A program made the translations under genes and the position numbers. DNA of 64,000 nt from Styela clava (taxonomy: Eukaryota > Chordata > Ascidiacea > Stolidobranchia > Styelidae), in the NCBI RefSeq assembly GCF_964204865.1, contig NC_135255.1, positions 9,019,135 through 9,083,134 of the forward strand, written 5' to 3'. Under the pieces are notes generated by a model. That model saw only the letters and a program-made list of their open reading frames with translations, made no database searches and was not told the origin of the DNA. Below, piece after piece: positions 52,201 through 63,407 of the stretch. The stretch's first letter is position 1, and each line of letters opens with the position of its first letter.

Positions 52201-55200
52201 GCCCTTTGGGAGACCACACATTAAATAACATTTCACACCATGAACTACCGTTTTCTTTTTGTGAAATATGACGATTATTAAGAATAAATGAAGTATCATT
52301 TCAAGCAGTAATAAGATGTAGACGACATAGAAGTTTATTTCTCTGGTTAGTTCGAAACCTGTTTTTGGATGTCATTTCCCAGCGTTTTAATATCGACTGG
52401 CATCTTTGATATGATGCAACGTAGTTGGTTAGACATATTTTTTTTCTTGCGTCTGCTCCTATTTGATAATTTTCACCATTGAGAAGAAAGATCCACACAA
52501 ATAGGTTGTTACCAGTTGCCACCACAACATACATTGTCATTTGCCTCAGGAAAAAAAAACTTAATCCTATTAATAACATAATTTTTATAGTGAAGATATT
52601 TTTGTGTATCTGGCAGAAACGATACTTCATCCGCATTTACCTGGAGATTAATGAGATCAAGTTGTATATATTCCACAGCCACTTTCCACTGGAGTGTGGA
52701 CTGCTTTTCCAAATTAATCTAACATTCCAGACATGCTGCCTTGAGCCCACAATATTCTTCAAACGCACGATTGTGGCGTGTACTATACACACGAGTTATT
52801 TTATCTGAGCAAAAATATTACGAAAAAGTTCCTGGTTTCCTATAAACAGTTGGTTTACAATTGACGACAAAAACTCACTTGGGCCGCATGAATTCGTCTG
52901 GTGGGCCACGGGTCGGACACCACTGGTTTAGCACACAGGGATGATCAAAACACTCCACTCAATCAAATACCTCGCTCAAATCCTCGCATAAAAGCCAATC
53001 TCGTATGCAACCTGACCCCCTAAAAATGGCCCTAAAATGATGGATTTATAAAAATTCGTATGCCAGCTGACCCTACAAATCTTATTGTGAGAACCTGGTT
53101 CGAGTTGTAGTTGTTGGAATTAAGTTAGCATAATGTCATTTCGTTTGAGTGCGATCAATGTTATGCACAAATAAGCCGAATTTTTAGTGCTATCAGAGTC
53201 ATGCCCGTATAAGCTGACCCCTTAGTTTGGCAACTTTTTTTCGGTTTTAAACTCTGCTTATATGCAAGGATATATGGTACATTATCAAAAATGTTTAAGT
53301 GAATGATTTGATTTTCTATTTTTTACAGTCTTTTGAAATTAATAAATACTTTCTTGCTTTTACTGTAGGACTACATTTGATTCACTTTTTGGTTGGATTA
53401 TTCTAAATTACGATAGTCCTCAAACAAGAACTTGTTATATTGAATGTACCAGCTAAATCTGTTTCAAATCGTGTTTTCTTTGTTTAGGTCGGTGTTGGAA
53501 TTATGGACGATGCTGCTAAACTATTGAGAGATCATGGGATTTCAGTGCAAGGTTGTTTAGATTTGAGAGCTTTTGCTGCAAGATATCAAATCACAGAGTA
53601 ATGATGTTGTTTTGTTAATTGGATTGCGTTTTCTTCTTTATTTACGAAACATCAAAGTGTTCATTTTTTACACTTGAGCTTATGATTCTATGAGATTTTT
53701 GTTTGTGATTTAAATAGTAAATAAACTTTATTTCATTCTATTTTACACTTTTTTAACTTCAATTGTATGGAATTAACTAACTCTCAGCTGTTTTCCGATT
53801 GTATTGGCCTGAACTGATCGAAGTCCCATATCGGTGCTCCAGAAGTATGTGTACCAATATGGAGGTAACTATTTTGGTTCGCCTATTTTATATCAAATTG
53901 TGTAAATGGACTGAAACATATGGACAAGGGGATATTCACTTGGCTAACATAGACAGTCCCCGAACTCGAAATAGAACTAAAATAAGAAAAATCAGAATGA
54001 AATTATGGCCTAACCCTAAGCTGGTACACATACTTCGGGAATACCCCCATATCATAGGGTTCTTACTCTTAGTAACATAAGTCTTGTGAACGAAATGTGT
54101 TGAAAATTTCGTGCTTACTTTGGGGTTGTCCAAAAAGATAAGAGAAAATACAGATTATTGTGTTGTGACTTGCTCGTTATTCAAGTTTATACATTAGTAT
54201 TTTTCTTTAGGATTTTTTTGGAAGGGAAAATGAGTGTTTTTTTATATTTATTTTCTTGTTTTAAATTATCGTACAGTTTGTTTTCCTTTCAGGACTAGAG
54301 GCCTCCAATCTATGGCGAAAGAGTTGGTGAATATTAATTTGAATAAATCACGTCATCTTAGATGTAGTGACTGGGATGCTGAATCTTTATCAAATGATCA
54401 GGTTTGTGTTGTAGCTTGTAGCTATAAAAACCTATTTCATAATTATTTCAATATTCAAAGTTTGAATGAGCAAGCATTTATTTTAACTATATGAAGCTGG
54501 TAATTGCCAATAAACGATAGCGTGACAAAATAAATATGCGTGATTAAGCCATTAACATCTCTGATTTTTTTACAGACGACATATGCTGCAATGGATGCAT
54601 TTTCTGCTTTGAAAATATTTGAAGCTTTACTACAAGTAAAATTTGACGCAAGTCCGCCATGTCAAGAAGATATAAATAAGGTTAGTAGTTATAATTTGGA
54701 ATCCTAACAGGCAATGTTATTTTATTCAATAAAAGAGTGAGCTGCACACTAACACAAATGTATTTCTGTAACGTTTCGTCCGACCAAAGTCAGACTTCCT
54801 CAGACAAGCAGTTTACTGTAAACTGCTTGCAGCTGGACTCTTTAATTGGATAGAATACACATGTTTATTCTCCAGCCACAGCATCCTTGCAGTATAAGCA
54901 TACGGATCCACTAGCCTAAAGGCATAGGGAGTTAGTCTCGCGCAACCCAATTCAAGGTTATGTTATGTTGTACGTTGACTATATATAATGGAAGATTGGA
55001 AGGCAAAGTTTTATTTGTTTTTTGTATGTTTTAGGCAGCTCACAACTTGGCATGGACATTTATTCGAAGTTCGATTCAAGGGCTTGTTGATATTACTTTC
55101 AAAGAGAAAAAACGGTTGAAATCCACAAAATGCGAAGATTTGAAATCAAATAACAACGGACTTAAGAACATGAAAGGAATGCCGAAGAATCCGAAATTAT

Positions 55201-58200
55201 ACAAATCAATGAAACCGCATTCGACCAGGTAGTAAGTACTTATTACTGATAATTTAGGTAGTGTTCACTTGAATGTTTTTGTAGTCTTTTTGTGGGAACA
55301 TTCACACAGATGTGTTAGGTGATTTTGGCAGAGATATTTTAATGACATTTTCGACATTTTTTGTTGTAATATTAAAAACCAATGCTGTTTCAAAACTGCC
55401 AATTCCAGTTTCACCTATTAAATAAAAACATTTTTGCCTTCCAATTTCATAGTTGGTTAAAGTTTCATTACTTATCGATCTTAAGATCGGTAAGTATATT
55501 GATAGGTATTTGTCTGTATGTATGTATGTCTGTCTGTCTGTCTGTGTGTGTGTCTGTTAGATGAACGCGATATCTCGAGAACGCGAGGTTGAATCTGCTC
55601 CAAATTTTGCATGTGCATACATCTTACCTCGGACCAGAAGCCTATGGATTTTGGGTTAATTATGTCGTATAATTAGCGAGTTATTAACTAATTACCGATC
55701 TAAGATCGATAAGTCTTCGGTCTCAGACCGATATTCTCGTTTATTCTTTATCAACTTTCCACAGTCCGACGCATTTACCCTGTATCTCATGAACCATGAT
55801 GTGTTGGAACGAAGATTTCATTTTATTAGCAATAAATCACTACGCGGAAAAGCTTTAGGCTATAGTATATGCACTTTTCATTAATGTGATTAAATGTGAG
55901 CTTGTTTTTGTGAACTTCTGAGCAGTTGTACTTCTCAGAGTTAATCGTTTTCTGTGGGCAGATAAGAGATAATTTTTATGAAATAGGTTTATAATTGCAA
56001 TCATCTGGATGCATAGTTTAGGCTATTGTAGTTGTAGGTCTATTACTCAGGGATGTCCAAAACGAATCAAATATTCAAATACATTCGAAATGCATTATAT
56101 TTGATATAGTAAATTTTTTAATTCAGGAATAATTTGGAACATTTTTATTCAAAAATTAGGAATTTAGATCAAAATGTACAATATCTCGACTGATAATAAA
56201 CAACACAGAGAAAACAACGACTTTTATACTTTGTTGTTTTTGATGTGATCAACATGAGATATGGTGATTTATGTAATTAACCACATGAACCCCTAAAGAA
56301 TGTATTTGATATTTCATATTCGAAAAATAATTTCTCAGTATGTATTCAGAATAGTAAAATATTCAGTTTTGGTCATCCCTGGTATACTGTATGATGAAAC
56401 ATGGGTAAATTTTCAAAATCATTTCACTTAATACACTAAATATTATTCAGTCAGTCATTATTTTATTTTTACACATGCCGAAAATACACATTGTACTTGT
56501 ACATACAGAATAAGGAAAGATAAAAAAAATGCATTTCAGTGATTAGGGAAGTGTTAACAATCATAATTAACTCATTTTGAACGAATATTGTTTAATTTTT
56601 CTGTTAGGTAATAATAGTAGAAGGTTCCATTCCAGGCAACAACCACTGTATGACAACTGCAAGCTACAAGCACCTGATGGTCAGTTATTATCAACTTGTG
56701 ACAGAAAGAAAGCACTGTGGTATATGGAGAAGAACCTTGCAGGTATGTCCTGTTTAAATTTCATTATCGACATCATTATTAAATTACTTGCATTGTGAAT
56801 GGTTTTTATGTATAATAGTTTATGTCGCATTTTGAAAATTGAATAAAATTAGGGCTTCAAATCAGTGTTTTGGAGTTGTGATCGTGATAAATCTAAAAAT
56901 CGATTCCCCCCTGTGACACGATGTTAGCAAAAACTCTTTTTTTCTGATGGTTGCTCACATTTTCAACATCACTTTCCAGTAAAATAGAAAATATACAAAA
57001 GCGTTTGCTGCATTTATGAACACTCGGATCAAGCATGGATGGTCGAATTTTTTAAATGATTTCATTTTAGTGCAGAAATACTTTGGTCACAACGTAAACC
57101 TCACAATAACATACTGTTGCCACATCATGACCAAGGAACACAGAGCTACCCAATAAATTGGGCTATCAAAACAAAACGACTTGTGCTTCCGACACAAGGT
57201 CTGGAAATTTCCAGTTTCACACCAGTTTCAATCTCTGGAAAATCAAATTTTGATACCCAAAGCACTTTACATACGCATCGTTTAATCGTGTATTGGGAAT
57301 GATAAATGCTGTTGGCTCTGACTCCGGATACCAAAGAATTCAAAATTTAGACTCGAATTCCCAACTTCAGGGAGTTTGGAATGTTGCCTTTGTCATATTT
57401 AATTATAAAATATCAGTTTTCATTTCGAATCTCATGCCCTACTTCTCAAGCTGCAGGAAATCGTGTGGGTGGTGCCTATGAAGAGCCGTATTCAGATTGA
57501 AGATGTTGAAACAGCTCTAAATAATTTTTCTTCTTATTGTTGTCAAATTAAAAAAAAAATTACTCCTATTCATTACAATTTAGAACTGATCTGTGAAGAC
57601 CCGCTCACTATACGACTTTATTTCGAACCATCTGGACGTCCTGATGATGATAGAGATTATTATTTATATGAGAAAGAAAACAAATGTGTTGTATGTGGCT
57701 CCACTGAATCGTTTGTGAGAAAAAACGTCATACCTCACGAATACAGAAAGTAAGTACTCAAAGTAAAACAGGACAACTGTGTATGAGCATTAGGGTGTGG
57801 GTGCTTAAAACGAATTGATTCTACTTAATTATATATGAAAAAAACTAGTAGTTTGAGCTGTTGAAGTCTCACAGCGTGACCAAAATTTCTTTCTTACACG
57901 TTCTGAAACCTATAAATGGCTGTGGAGTATGGAAAACTGAGAGTTATTTAAACACAACTCTTGACTTCTTATTTTAACTCTGGTTTGAAAAAAATTTCTT
58001 CTTATTATGATAAAAACAAATTTAGATAACAAAACCAATGGCATTTGTAGGTTTCCTTTAATTGTCTATGGAAATTGATTGGTCAACTTAATGCTTTTCT
58101 GAGTTCCCGTTTGTAATTGGGATTTCGAAGAAATCTAAATTTCGACTCCAAGACTTCATAGCTCTGATTAAATGGGAAATTGAAAAACTTATTTTCTACA

Positions 58201-61200
58201 GCAACTTGAATAAAGTTGCTTTTATTTCCCAATTACATTTCTTGTGAGTTAGTACAGTGGTTCTAAATCTCAACCCTTTTTCAAGCGACCCAAATTTAAA
58301 AAAATATAATTTATAGAATCTCGCCACTCAGAGATATGCTGCCTGTAATACTGAATGACAGTACAGAATTGCAGTTGTAGTACAGAATTAAATGACTTAT
58401 ATACCATTTGTTCCCCCAATATTTACTTTAAAGTGAGAAAACTGTGTGGGTGTCATTGGTGAGTTTTTGAAATTGTGGCATGGCTTTACTTAAGCAAAAT
58501 AAATGCTGTTGAGTTTTCACGCAGTGTATGCTTTCATATATACAATGACTAATGAGCAACACTTTAATATCAAACGAACAATAAAGTTTACTATAAAGTA
58601 GAATTGATAACTTTTAAGTTTTTGTTGAGAGAATAGGCGACCCAAGAAAATTTTCAGGTGTCGTAATTTTGGGTCGCGACACCCATCGATTGGGAAACAC
58701 TGCTTTAGTTAATCTGTGAATGTTTGTTCAAAGCAAATACTCACGCGAATGTGGATTCTAGTTCAACTATTCCATTCTTGTTTGGTTATCCGTGCAGGTT
58801 TAAATAAGAAATTTATCGATAATTAACCAACCAACCAACCAACTTTTGTAATCATCACTCTTGTTCAGATCATTTTTTACCCTCTCTGTCAATTTTTGTT
58901 TGTTTTTAAAAAAGATTTAGTGTGAAATTATATGAAGCAATTTTAATGGGATACACAAATAAATATCATTATTGTGACCGTAACCGTTGTTTAATGTAGT
59001 ACTTGTCTACTTAAAATAGATGAAAATTTACTAAGCTAAACATCAATCTGTTTCTTTGATTAGTCTGAAAGCTATTCAAAAATTTTGTTTGCAAGTATTA
59101 TAAAAAACATTGCAAAAAAATTATAGTACCTAATTTTTCTTGGTAAAATTTGACACAAAGAAAAGCAAAAAAATTTGTTGCGTTTTTATGAATATCAATA
59201 ATTTGGAATAATATTTCAACTCGTTATATATATTACCTACATATATTACCCCAATCCCATTGGATCCAAATTTGTTTTTCCTAAAATTTAATTACTTTCC
59301 AGACATTTTGCGTTAGCAATGAAAGATCATACTTCGCATGATATTTTATTATTATGCCTTCCATGTCATCAACAATCAAATTATTACGATTGTCTTTTAA
59401 GAAGACAACTTGCTGAAGAATTCAAAGCACCTCAGGTATTTAGATATTTTTGAGTAACGATTTTGGGTACTTTCGATCCTGTTTCCAGATCTGTACAATC
59501 TATCTTGTTTCAAGTCTTGCGCAGTATGCTAAACATAACTAAATTAACTTTTCATTTTGTTCCACAATTTTTGGACAAAGTGGTAAACACACTGGCAAAT
59601 GTTGAAAATATGAAGTACATATATCATCGCAAATAAGCTGACCTGACTGAAACAGCAAATCTATGAAAAATTCTCATATAAGCCGACCTTACATATCGTA
59701 ACACGCTGTACGCATCTATATCAGCAAATGGTTTCAGAAGAGAAAAAATGAAAATGATAACCAAAATTGTTATGTTTTACTTTTATCAATAAAATTAAGA
59801 AGTGTCCAAAATCCTAATTTATCATCACTTTCATTGTCAAACTTCTCGAAGAGATCTTTCCAGTTCAGAGTTATGTGCATATAAGCCGCCCCAAGAGTTA
59901 TACTCGTATAAGTGACCCCTTAGTCCGGCAGCTTTTATTTTTTGAGTTTTGAACTCGGCTTTTATGCAAGGATATTCAGTATTTTAAATTTTCAGGGTTC
60001 TATACAAGCAGCGAGAATGTTTGAAGATCCTGAGAGAAGATCAGTTCGATCTGCTGGTAAGTTAAAAATCCAATGACGTAGTGATTTACTTTTTTTATTT
60101 TTACGCAGTTCGTTCTGTATCATTCCACCCTTACAATTTCAGGTAGAGCTCTTCAAAATTCAAAAAATAAACTTCCAGAAAACAGAAAAAGAGAACTGGA
60201 TCTTATTTTAGCTGAATTTTTCAATGTCGATGATGTAACAGATGAAATCATTTCAGAAGCCTGTGAACTTGAAACAAGGTATGTTATGATGCTTTGTTTT
60301 GAAGTCCCTGCTTGCTTTCCACTACGTTGTTGTGTATCGTTTAATGAATGCTTTTGAATTGCTTCTGTACCATTATTAAATAAATAATTCATTTTTTGTA
60401 AAATCCTACAAAATATTTGATTAATGAAGTTGAAATAATTGTATATGTGTAGTCAAGATGTTTATATCCAAATAAGATGATATGATTAATATCTCAACTG
60501 TGACTAGTATTGGATTATTGGTACAAGATATTCTTCATCTTTTAACTTGTTTTTTTCTGCCTTTGAGTGCGGAAGTGGTTTGTATCATTTGCTGCAATTT
60601 CATCGTAATTTGTTCAGAGATTAGTCTATTATTTGAGCATATCAAATGCCTGATCACAGTTATCGTCTTTATTCAAAAGTTGATGAATCCTGATCATTTT
60701 GCTTTTTTTGACTATCAAACTTTTTGTTCAAGTTCCTTTCATTTCTCTCCATAGAGTAGAAAATGAAGCATATGTACCTCACGGAGAGAAAGTTGTTCTT
60801 TCTATTTTTAAAGATCAAGGCACTCAGGTATGATTCATTATTCATTCATTTTGTAGGTTTATCTTCATCCTAGAAGGTTTCTAACAAAAAGTGTTTCCTA
60901 GTTGAAACAACTCATTTTATGATCTTGTTTTGTTTCAAGACCAAAAACACCTGCTAAAGTTCATAAAATGTTTTCTGAATCATATCATATTGTTAGTGGA
61001 TATAATTCAGTTCAAATTATAAGGAAATAAAGCTAACATTACAGTGACACCGCGGTAGTCGAGCATAATTCGTTTAGAATTGGTGTTCGACTACTGACAT
61101 TTTTTGTTGTCATTAGAAACAATGGTAATTATTTTAATTTGTTCTTGGGCATTTTGAAATACTCAAAATATTAGTAAAAAGTGTACCTAAACAACAATAC

Positions 61201-61802
61201 TTAATCAAATGTGTACGTAATGAAGATAAAAAAAAAAATTGTATCAGGATTGTATGTTTGAGCAAATTTCTGTGAGTTCTATGGGATTTGTTTTTTATGC
61301 GATGACATCAGCAAAAATTGCACACTTTTTGGCGGTTCGTGTTTGTTGTGAAGATCGGCCATTTGGACATTGTGCGCATAAACATGGCTGTCTTGTTGAA
61401 TGGTCAAGAGCCAGTCGAGATGCGCGGTTCGAGTGACGTCATCTCACTTGGCGACGCTCTCCGATGTTTAATCACGGAATTGAGAATAAATGAAAACTGC
61501 GAATACTTGACATAATCTGCTGAGCTCTGAGCTGCATACCTTTTCATTTCGTTTGCACTAACTTGTATTCATGTCATGATAATAGTATTTCTATAAATTA
61601 TCTGTTTTTTTATTACCAGGGCATGCTTGATTTCGAAAGAAGATGGAGGGAACATTTTTTAAAGAACATGCAACCTAAGTATCTGCCTGTGCTCTGGTCT
61701 GTCGATCACAATCATGCTAAAGTTAAAAAAAGAATTAATGAAATGGAGGATGAATACAAAGCTAAACTTAATTCCAAAGCAATGTCATTTGCTACAAAAT
61801 GA
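43248..61802 (+). CDS. EXD2: EXD2-like 3'-5' exonuclease, complete
   Basis: Thirteen exons join in phase: 43248-43508, 44843-45019, 53488-53597, 54293-54401, 54576-54680, 55035-55231, 56618-56742, 57584-57749, 59303-59435, 59996-60056, 60143-60278, 60755-60827 and 61620-61802 (TGA). They encode 611 residues against 621 in human EXD2. Residues 7-25 are a hydrophobic membrane anchor. The DEDDy exonuclease fold shows FDCEW (Asp94, Glu96), VGVGIMDDAAKLL, CLDLR, and YAAMD (Tyr222, Asp226). The C-terminal part has PLYDNC, CDRKKALWYMEK, CVVCG (Cys396, Cys399), KNVIPHEYRKHF and CLPCH (435-439), probably metal-binding, and ends with LWSVDHNH. EXD2 acts in mitochondrial or DNA-end-resection nucleic-acid processing. 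Intron 2 is 8.5 kb because of transposons. The exon 6 donor and exon 7 acceptor each have a near alternative. Confidence 0.95.
43569..43990. repeat. Possible hAT-type MITE in EXD2 intron 1
   Basis: The left end CAGGGGGTTCCCAAACGG with GTACATGTACCCCC is hAT-like. A complementary GGGGGTACACGAGG lies near 43950. The right boundary and target duplication are not clear. Confidence 0.35.
44306..44380. repeat. MITE, CTGGTACACATAC family (partial copy 3)
   Basis: Only one end is present: TTAACCCTAACCTGGTACACATAC through ATTACGGGAGCGCC. It lies in EXD2 intron 1. Confidence 0.6.
47491..47742 (-). CDS. Unidentified exon-like ORF inside the transposon
   Basis: After the acceptor TTCTAAAATTAG, 83 codons stay open. 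They include MELKRYEYFAQSYRRGYD, ICKHITGWKYFAPRLF and YHPTCEHRGLGG, ending in a stop after three cysteines. The composition is clearly protein-like. No family is recognised. It could be a captured host-gene exon or an uncharacterised transposon protein. Confidence 0.35.
   Translation of the reverse strand, partial: EALLVPFLAQSMELKRYEYFAQSYRRGYDINVENICKHITGWKYFAPRLFAEDDLSNTRKVFIYHPTCEHRGLGGIIRLCCCS
48283..48330. repeat. Left-end fragment of a CAGGGGCGCAGCCAGG element
   Basis: The sequence CAGGGGCGCAGCCAGGATTTT resembles the terminus of a common animal hAT/MITE family, here nested in the 5.75-kb element. The other end was not found. Confidence 0.35.
49410..49746 (-). CDS. Unidentified exon-like ORF with one membrane segment, inside the transposon
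   Basis: About 112 codons are open on the minus strand up to the donor ACGG|GTAAGA. A hydrophobic stretch FFVFTICYLFYSALIMI is followed by a probable lumenal part with NSGKRIFLPRHETNLTVV and two NxT/NxS-type sites. The layout (short tail, one membrane helix, then a lumenal stem) is that of a type II membrane protein, but no family is recognised. Confidence 0.35.
50412..50657 (-). CDS. Unidentified ORF with ATG, inside the transposon
   Basis: The ATG at 50657 opens 81 codons: MTSMNCDQSTRFSS, then helical text including GPLFVKLEETFSSISQICR and ending in arginines. The 5' flank (50670-50760) is richer in CpG than its surroundings, as a promoter might be. The LE-x3-S-x6-R pattern also occurs in PEX11 proteins, but this is too weak to assign. 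Confidence 0.35.
   Translation of the reverse strand: MTSMNCDQSTRFSSTGLTGLCSLLSEFTGAIQKFLILDTTLFSNGIKLGPLFVKLEETFSSISQICRIAKLTKYIRRRINI
51775..52923 (-). pseudogene. Decayed hAT transposon with transposase C-terminal traces
   Basis: The right end GGTCGGACACCACTG (to about 52922) is hAT-like. The minus strand carries broken transposase text in several frames: VEYIQLDLINLQ around 52690-52660, a VTTYLCGSFFSMVKIIK-like stretch near 52510-52460, and LRCIISKMPVDIKTL near 52430-52380. These match the order of the hAT C-terminal dimerisation region (ELIDLQ, then STYLCExxFS, then LLR and PDIDxL). GTTTAGC occurs at both outer edges, but the left end is poorly preserved. Confidence 0.6.
52968..53279. 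repeat. MITE, CCTCGCATATAAGC family (copy 2)
   Basis: The left end AATCCTCGCATAAAAGCC and right end TTATATGCAAGGATATATGGTA bound a copy diverged from 36825-37099. It retains AAAATGGCCCTAAAATGATGG and CTGACCC motifs. Confidence 0.65.
53831..54046. repeat. MITE, CTGGTACACATAC family (copy 4)
   Basis: It contains GCTCCAGAAGTATGTGTACC at the left, ACAGTCCCCGAACTCG in the middle and CCTAAGCTGGTACACATACTTCGGGA at the right. It lies in EXD2 intron 3. Confidence 0.65.
55465..55735 (+). repeat. Repeat with (GTCT)n core, copy 2
   Basis: CTTATCGATCTTAAGATCGGTAAG begins the element. TATGTATGTCTGTCTGTCTG at about 55518-55545 is its microsatellite core, followed by CTCGAGAACGCGAGGTTGAATC. It ends in palindromic CGATCTAAGATCG and GGTCTCAGACC blocks. 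It is inverted relative to 25840-26140. Confidence 0.7.
56048..56381. repeat. MITE, CAGGGATGTCC family, TTCGAA-rich
   Basis: The left end CAGGGATGTCCAAAACGAA and right end TTTTGGTCATCCCTG are inverted repeats of hAT type. The flanking 8-mers do not match. It lies in EXD2 intron 6, and its right part matches 1585-1661. Confidence 0.65.
58255..58702. repeat. hAT-type MITE in EXD2 intron 8
   Basis: It begins CAGTGGTTCTAAATCTCAACC and ends GATTGGGAAACACTG. GCGACCCAAATTT near the left and TTTTGGGTCGCGACAC near the right are complementary. No matching 8-bp flanks were found. Confidence 0.65.
59616..59981. repeat. MITE, CCTCGCATATAAGC family (copy 3) abutting EXD2 exon 10
   Basis: The left end TACATATATCATCGCAAATAAG and right end TTTTATGCAAGGATATTCAGTA bound it. 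The right end stops only about 14 bases before exon 10, leaving TTTTAAATTTTCAG as the acceptor. Confidence 0.65.
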
Positions 61803-63407
61803 GGGCTGTTTTCATACAAAATGAATTGGATTATTAAATCATAAATAATTTTGTTTCACAAATTTTTTCTGATAAACGGATATGCGGCAATTCATGTTAA
61901 TATTCTTTTTTTATAGAGAATGCTAGTGTGCAAACATTGTGTTATTTATTGAAAGTGCTAATCTCACTTTCTTATTTTTGTTTTATCATGACATTCATAG
62001 TGGTACATTTGAATTTGTACTGTCAGTTTTTCTGTGGGTTCTATAGTTTGATTACATTCTTTTTTCTGTGGGTGATTATATCCGAAACAAAGAGCTTATC
62101 GAAGAAAGGTTATTTTTAATTGTGTTATTTATTTAACTGCTAAGCCTTCTTTCTCTCGTTTGGTTTAACTTGATATTCATAGTGGAAAAATTGAATTGGT
62201 ACTGTTAGTTTTTCTGTGGAATTTGTCGTTTTTGATTACATTCTTTTTCTGTTGGTGATTATATTCAAAACACAGAGCTTATTGTTTTTCTTACGTCCCT
62301 ATGTATTACATGATATTTGCATTGCATGATTTTTTTGAAAGGAGGTTAACTGAACATTTCGATTAAACAAGGGCCAAGAACACAAAGTTTTTGTATTTTT
62401 ACCAAAATTTTCATAGTGCATTTCATTAATTTTTATTTGATACAAATAAACTGTGCCAAATATATTCTATTTTATTTTCTGAATAGTTTCAATTTGAAAA
62501 TTGATTATGCTTTATTTGCTTTATTATGTTTTTTTGGTATTTGTCAAGTTCACAGGAAATTCTTGTATTTGGAGGTTTGATGCCCCTTCCTCGTTGTTCA
62601 TGTGAAACCCAAATAGTCTCTGGATCCCCCCATGGTAAGATTAATAGATTCTTGACCAGTGCCTGGTACCTCTCGTAGAGCCCCTGTTTAGAGTTGCATT
62701 TTCAATTCATTTACCTTGTCATCAGCTGCTTACACTATTTTTTCCTTTATTTGCTTGTTCGCCTATTACCAACTATTTTTGTTTTGAATCTTGGTGCAGC
62801 AATTTATTTATTTACTTCTTTATGTCAGCATCAACAAATGTTTCAAATAATGAACATACTGATTTTGTTGACAGATATGAGCATTTCGACTTAATTTAAT
62901 ATTTGTTCTTCTGTGAGTGATACGAAGCTAATGCGGAAAAAGTACAAAATTTACATTTTCTCAATTTGTTACAAAAATTGATTTGCAAACACAACATGTC
63001 AGGACTTTAATATGGATTAGCAATAATGAATGAAATCATAACTTTTTTTTATTTAGTAAAATGAGCTCTACTTTAAGATATTGTACACATTCAGACAAGT
63101 AACATATAGAATTTAGAAATATCAACAAAGATGATATTTATATCTTGATATGTTCTAGCTGTCTTCATCCAGATCTAACAGAACATTCAATCATAAGCTT
63201 GCACAGTGTGAATCCTATTACTAAAAATGGTGATTTCAAGTCTAAAATAGTCCTAATCCAAGTAAACGGTAACTGACATTTTTCTTTTTTCTGTGCACAT
63301 TGCAGAATTGAAATAGTTTTATAATTTAGTTTAAAATGGATTGTACAAGCTGGTTTTCAATGTAGATGAATAAACAGATCAAAAGAATTTGAAAATATCG
63401 ATATAAA
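61803..63407. other. Intergenic, between EXD2 and NEK8-like genes
   Basis: T-rich sequence with the 182-bp duplication. TTCTTTTTTCTGTGCACATTGCAG at 63281-63304 is a strong acceptor about 100 bases before the NEK8-like ATG. It may end a 5' UTR intron or be a trans-splice site. No ORF here is protein-like. Confidence 0.5.
61939..62284 (+). repeat. 182-bp tandem duplication downstream of EXD2
   Basis: Two diverged copies begin GTTATTTATT (about 61941 and 62123). They share ATTCATAGTGG, AGTTTTTCTGTGG, GATTACATTCTTTTT and ACAGAGCTTAT in order. The repeat lies 140 bases after the EXD2 stop, probably in its 3' UTR. Confidence 0.7.

Noticed and set aside
55510-55557. TGTC/TGTG repeat run as a CRISPR-like or regulatory array
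   Set aside because: It is an ordinary microsatellite inside a dispersed repeat; the genome is animal.
57457-57583. Open frame upstream of EXD2 exon 8, with a CTGCAG acceptor at 57456
   Set aside because: The phase does not fit exon 7 (which leaves one base), whereas the TTTAG acceptor at 57583 fits both phase and family sequence (ELICEDPLTIRLYFEP).
61239-61515. Plus-strand ORFs in EXD2 intron 12, locally CG-richer
   Set aside because: The exon 12 to exon 13 join is in phase without them and they have no counterpart in EXD2; probably mobile-element sequence with a TAGTCGAGCA/TGTTCGACTA inverted pair nearby.
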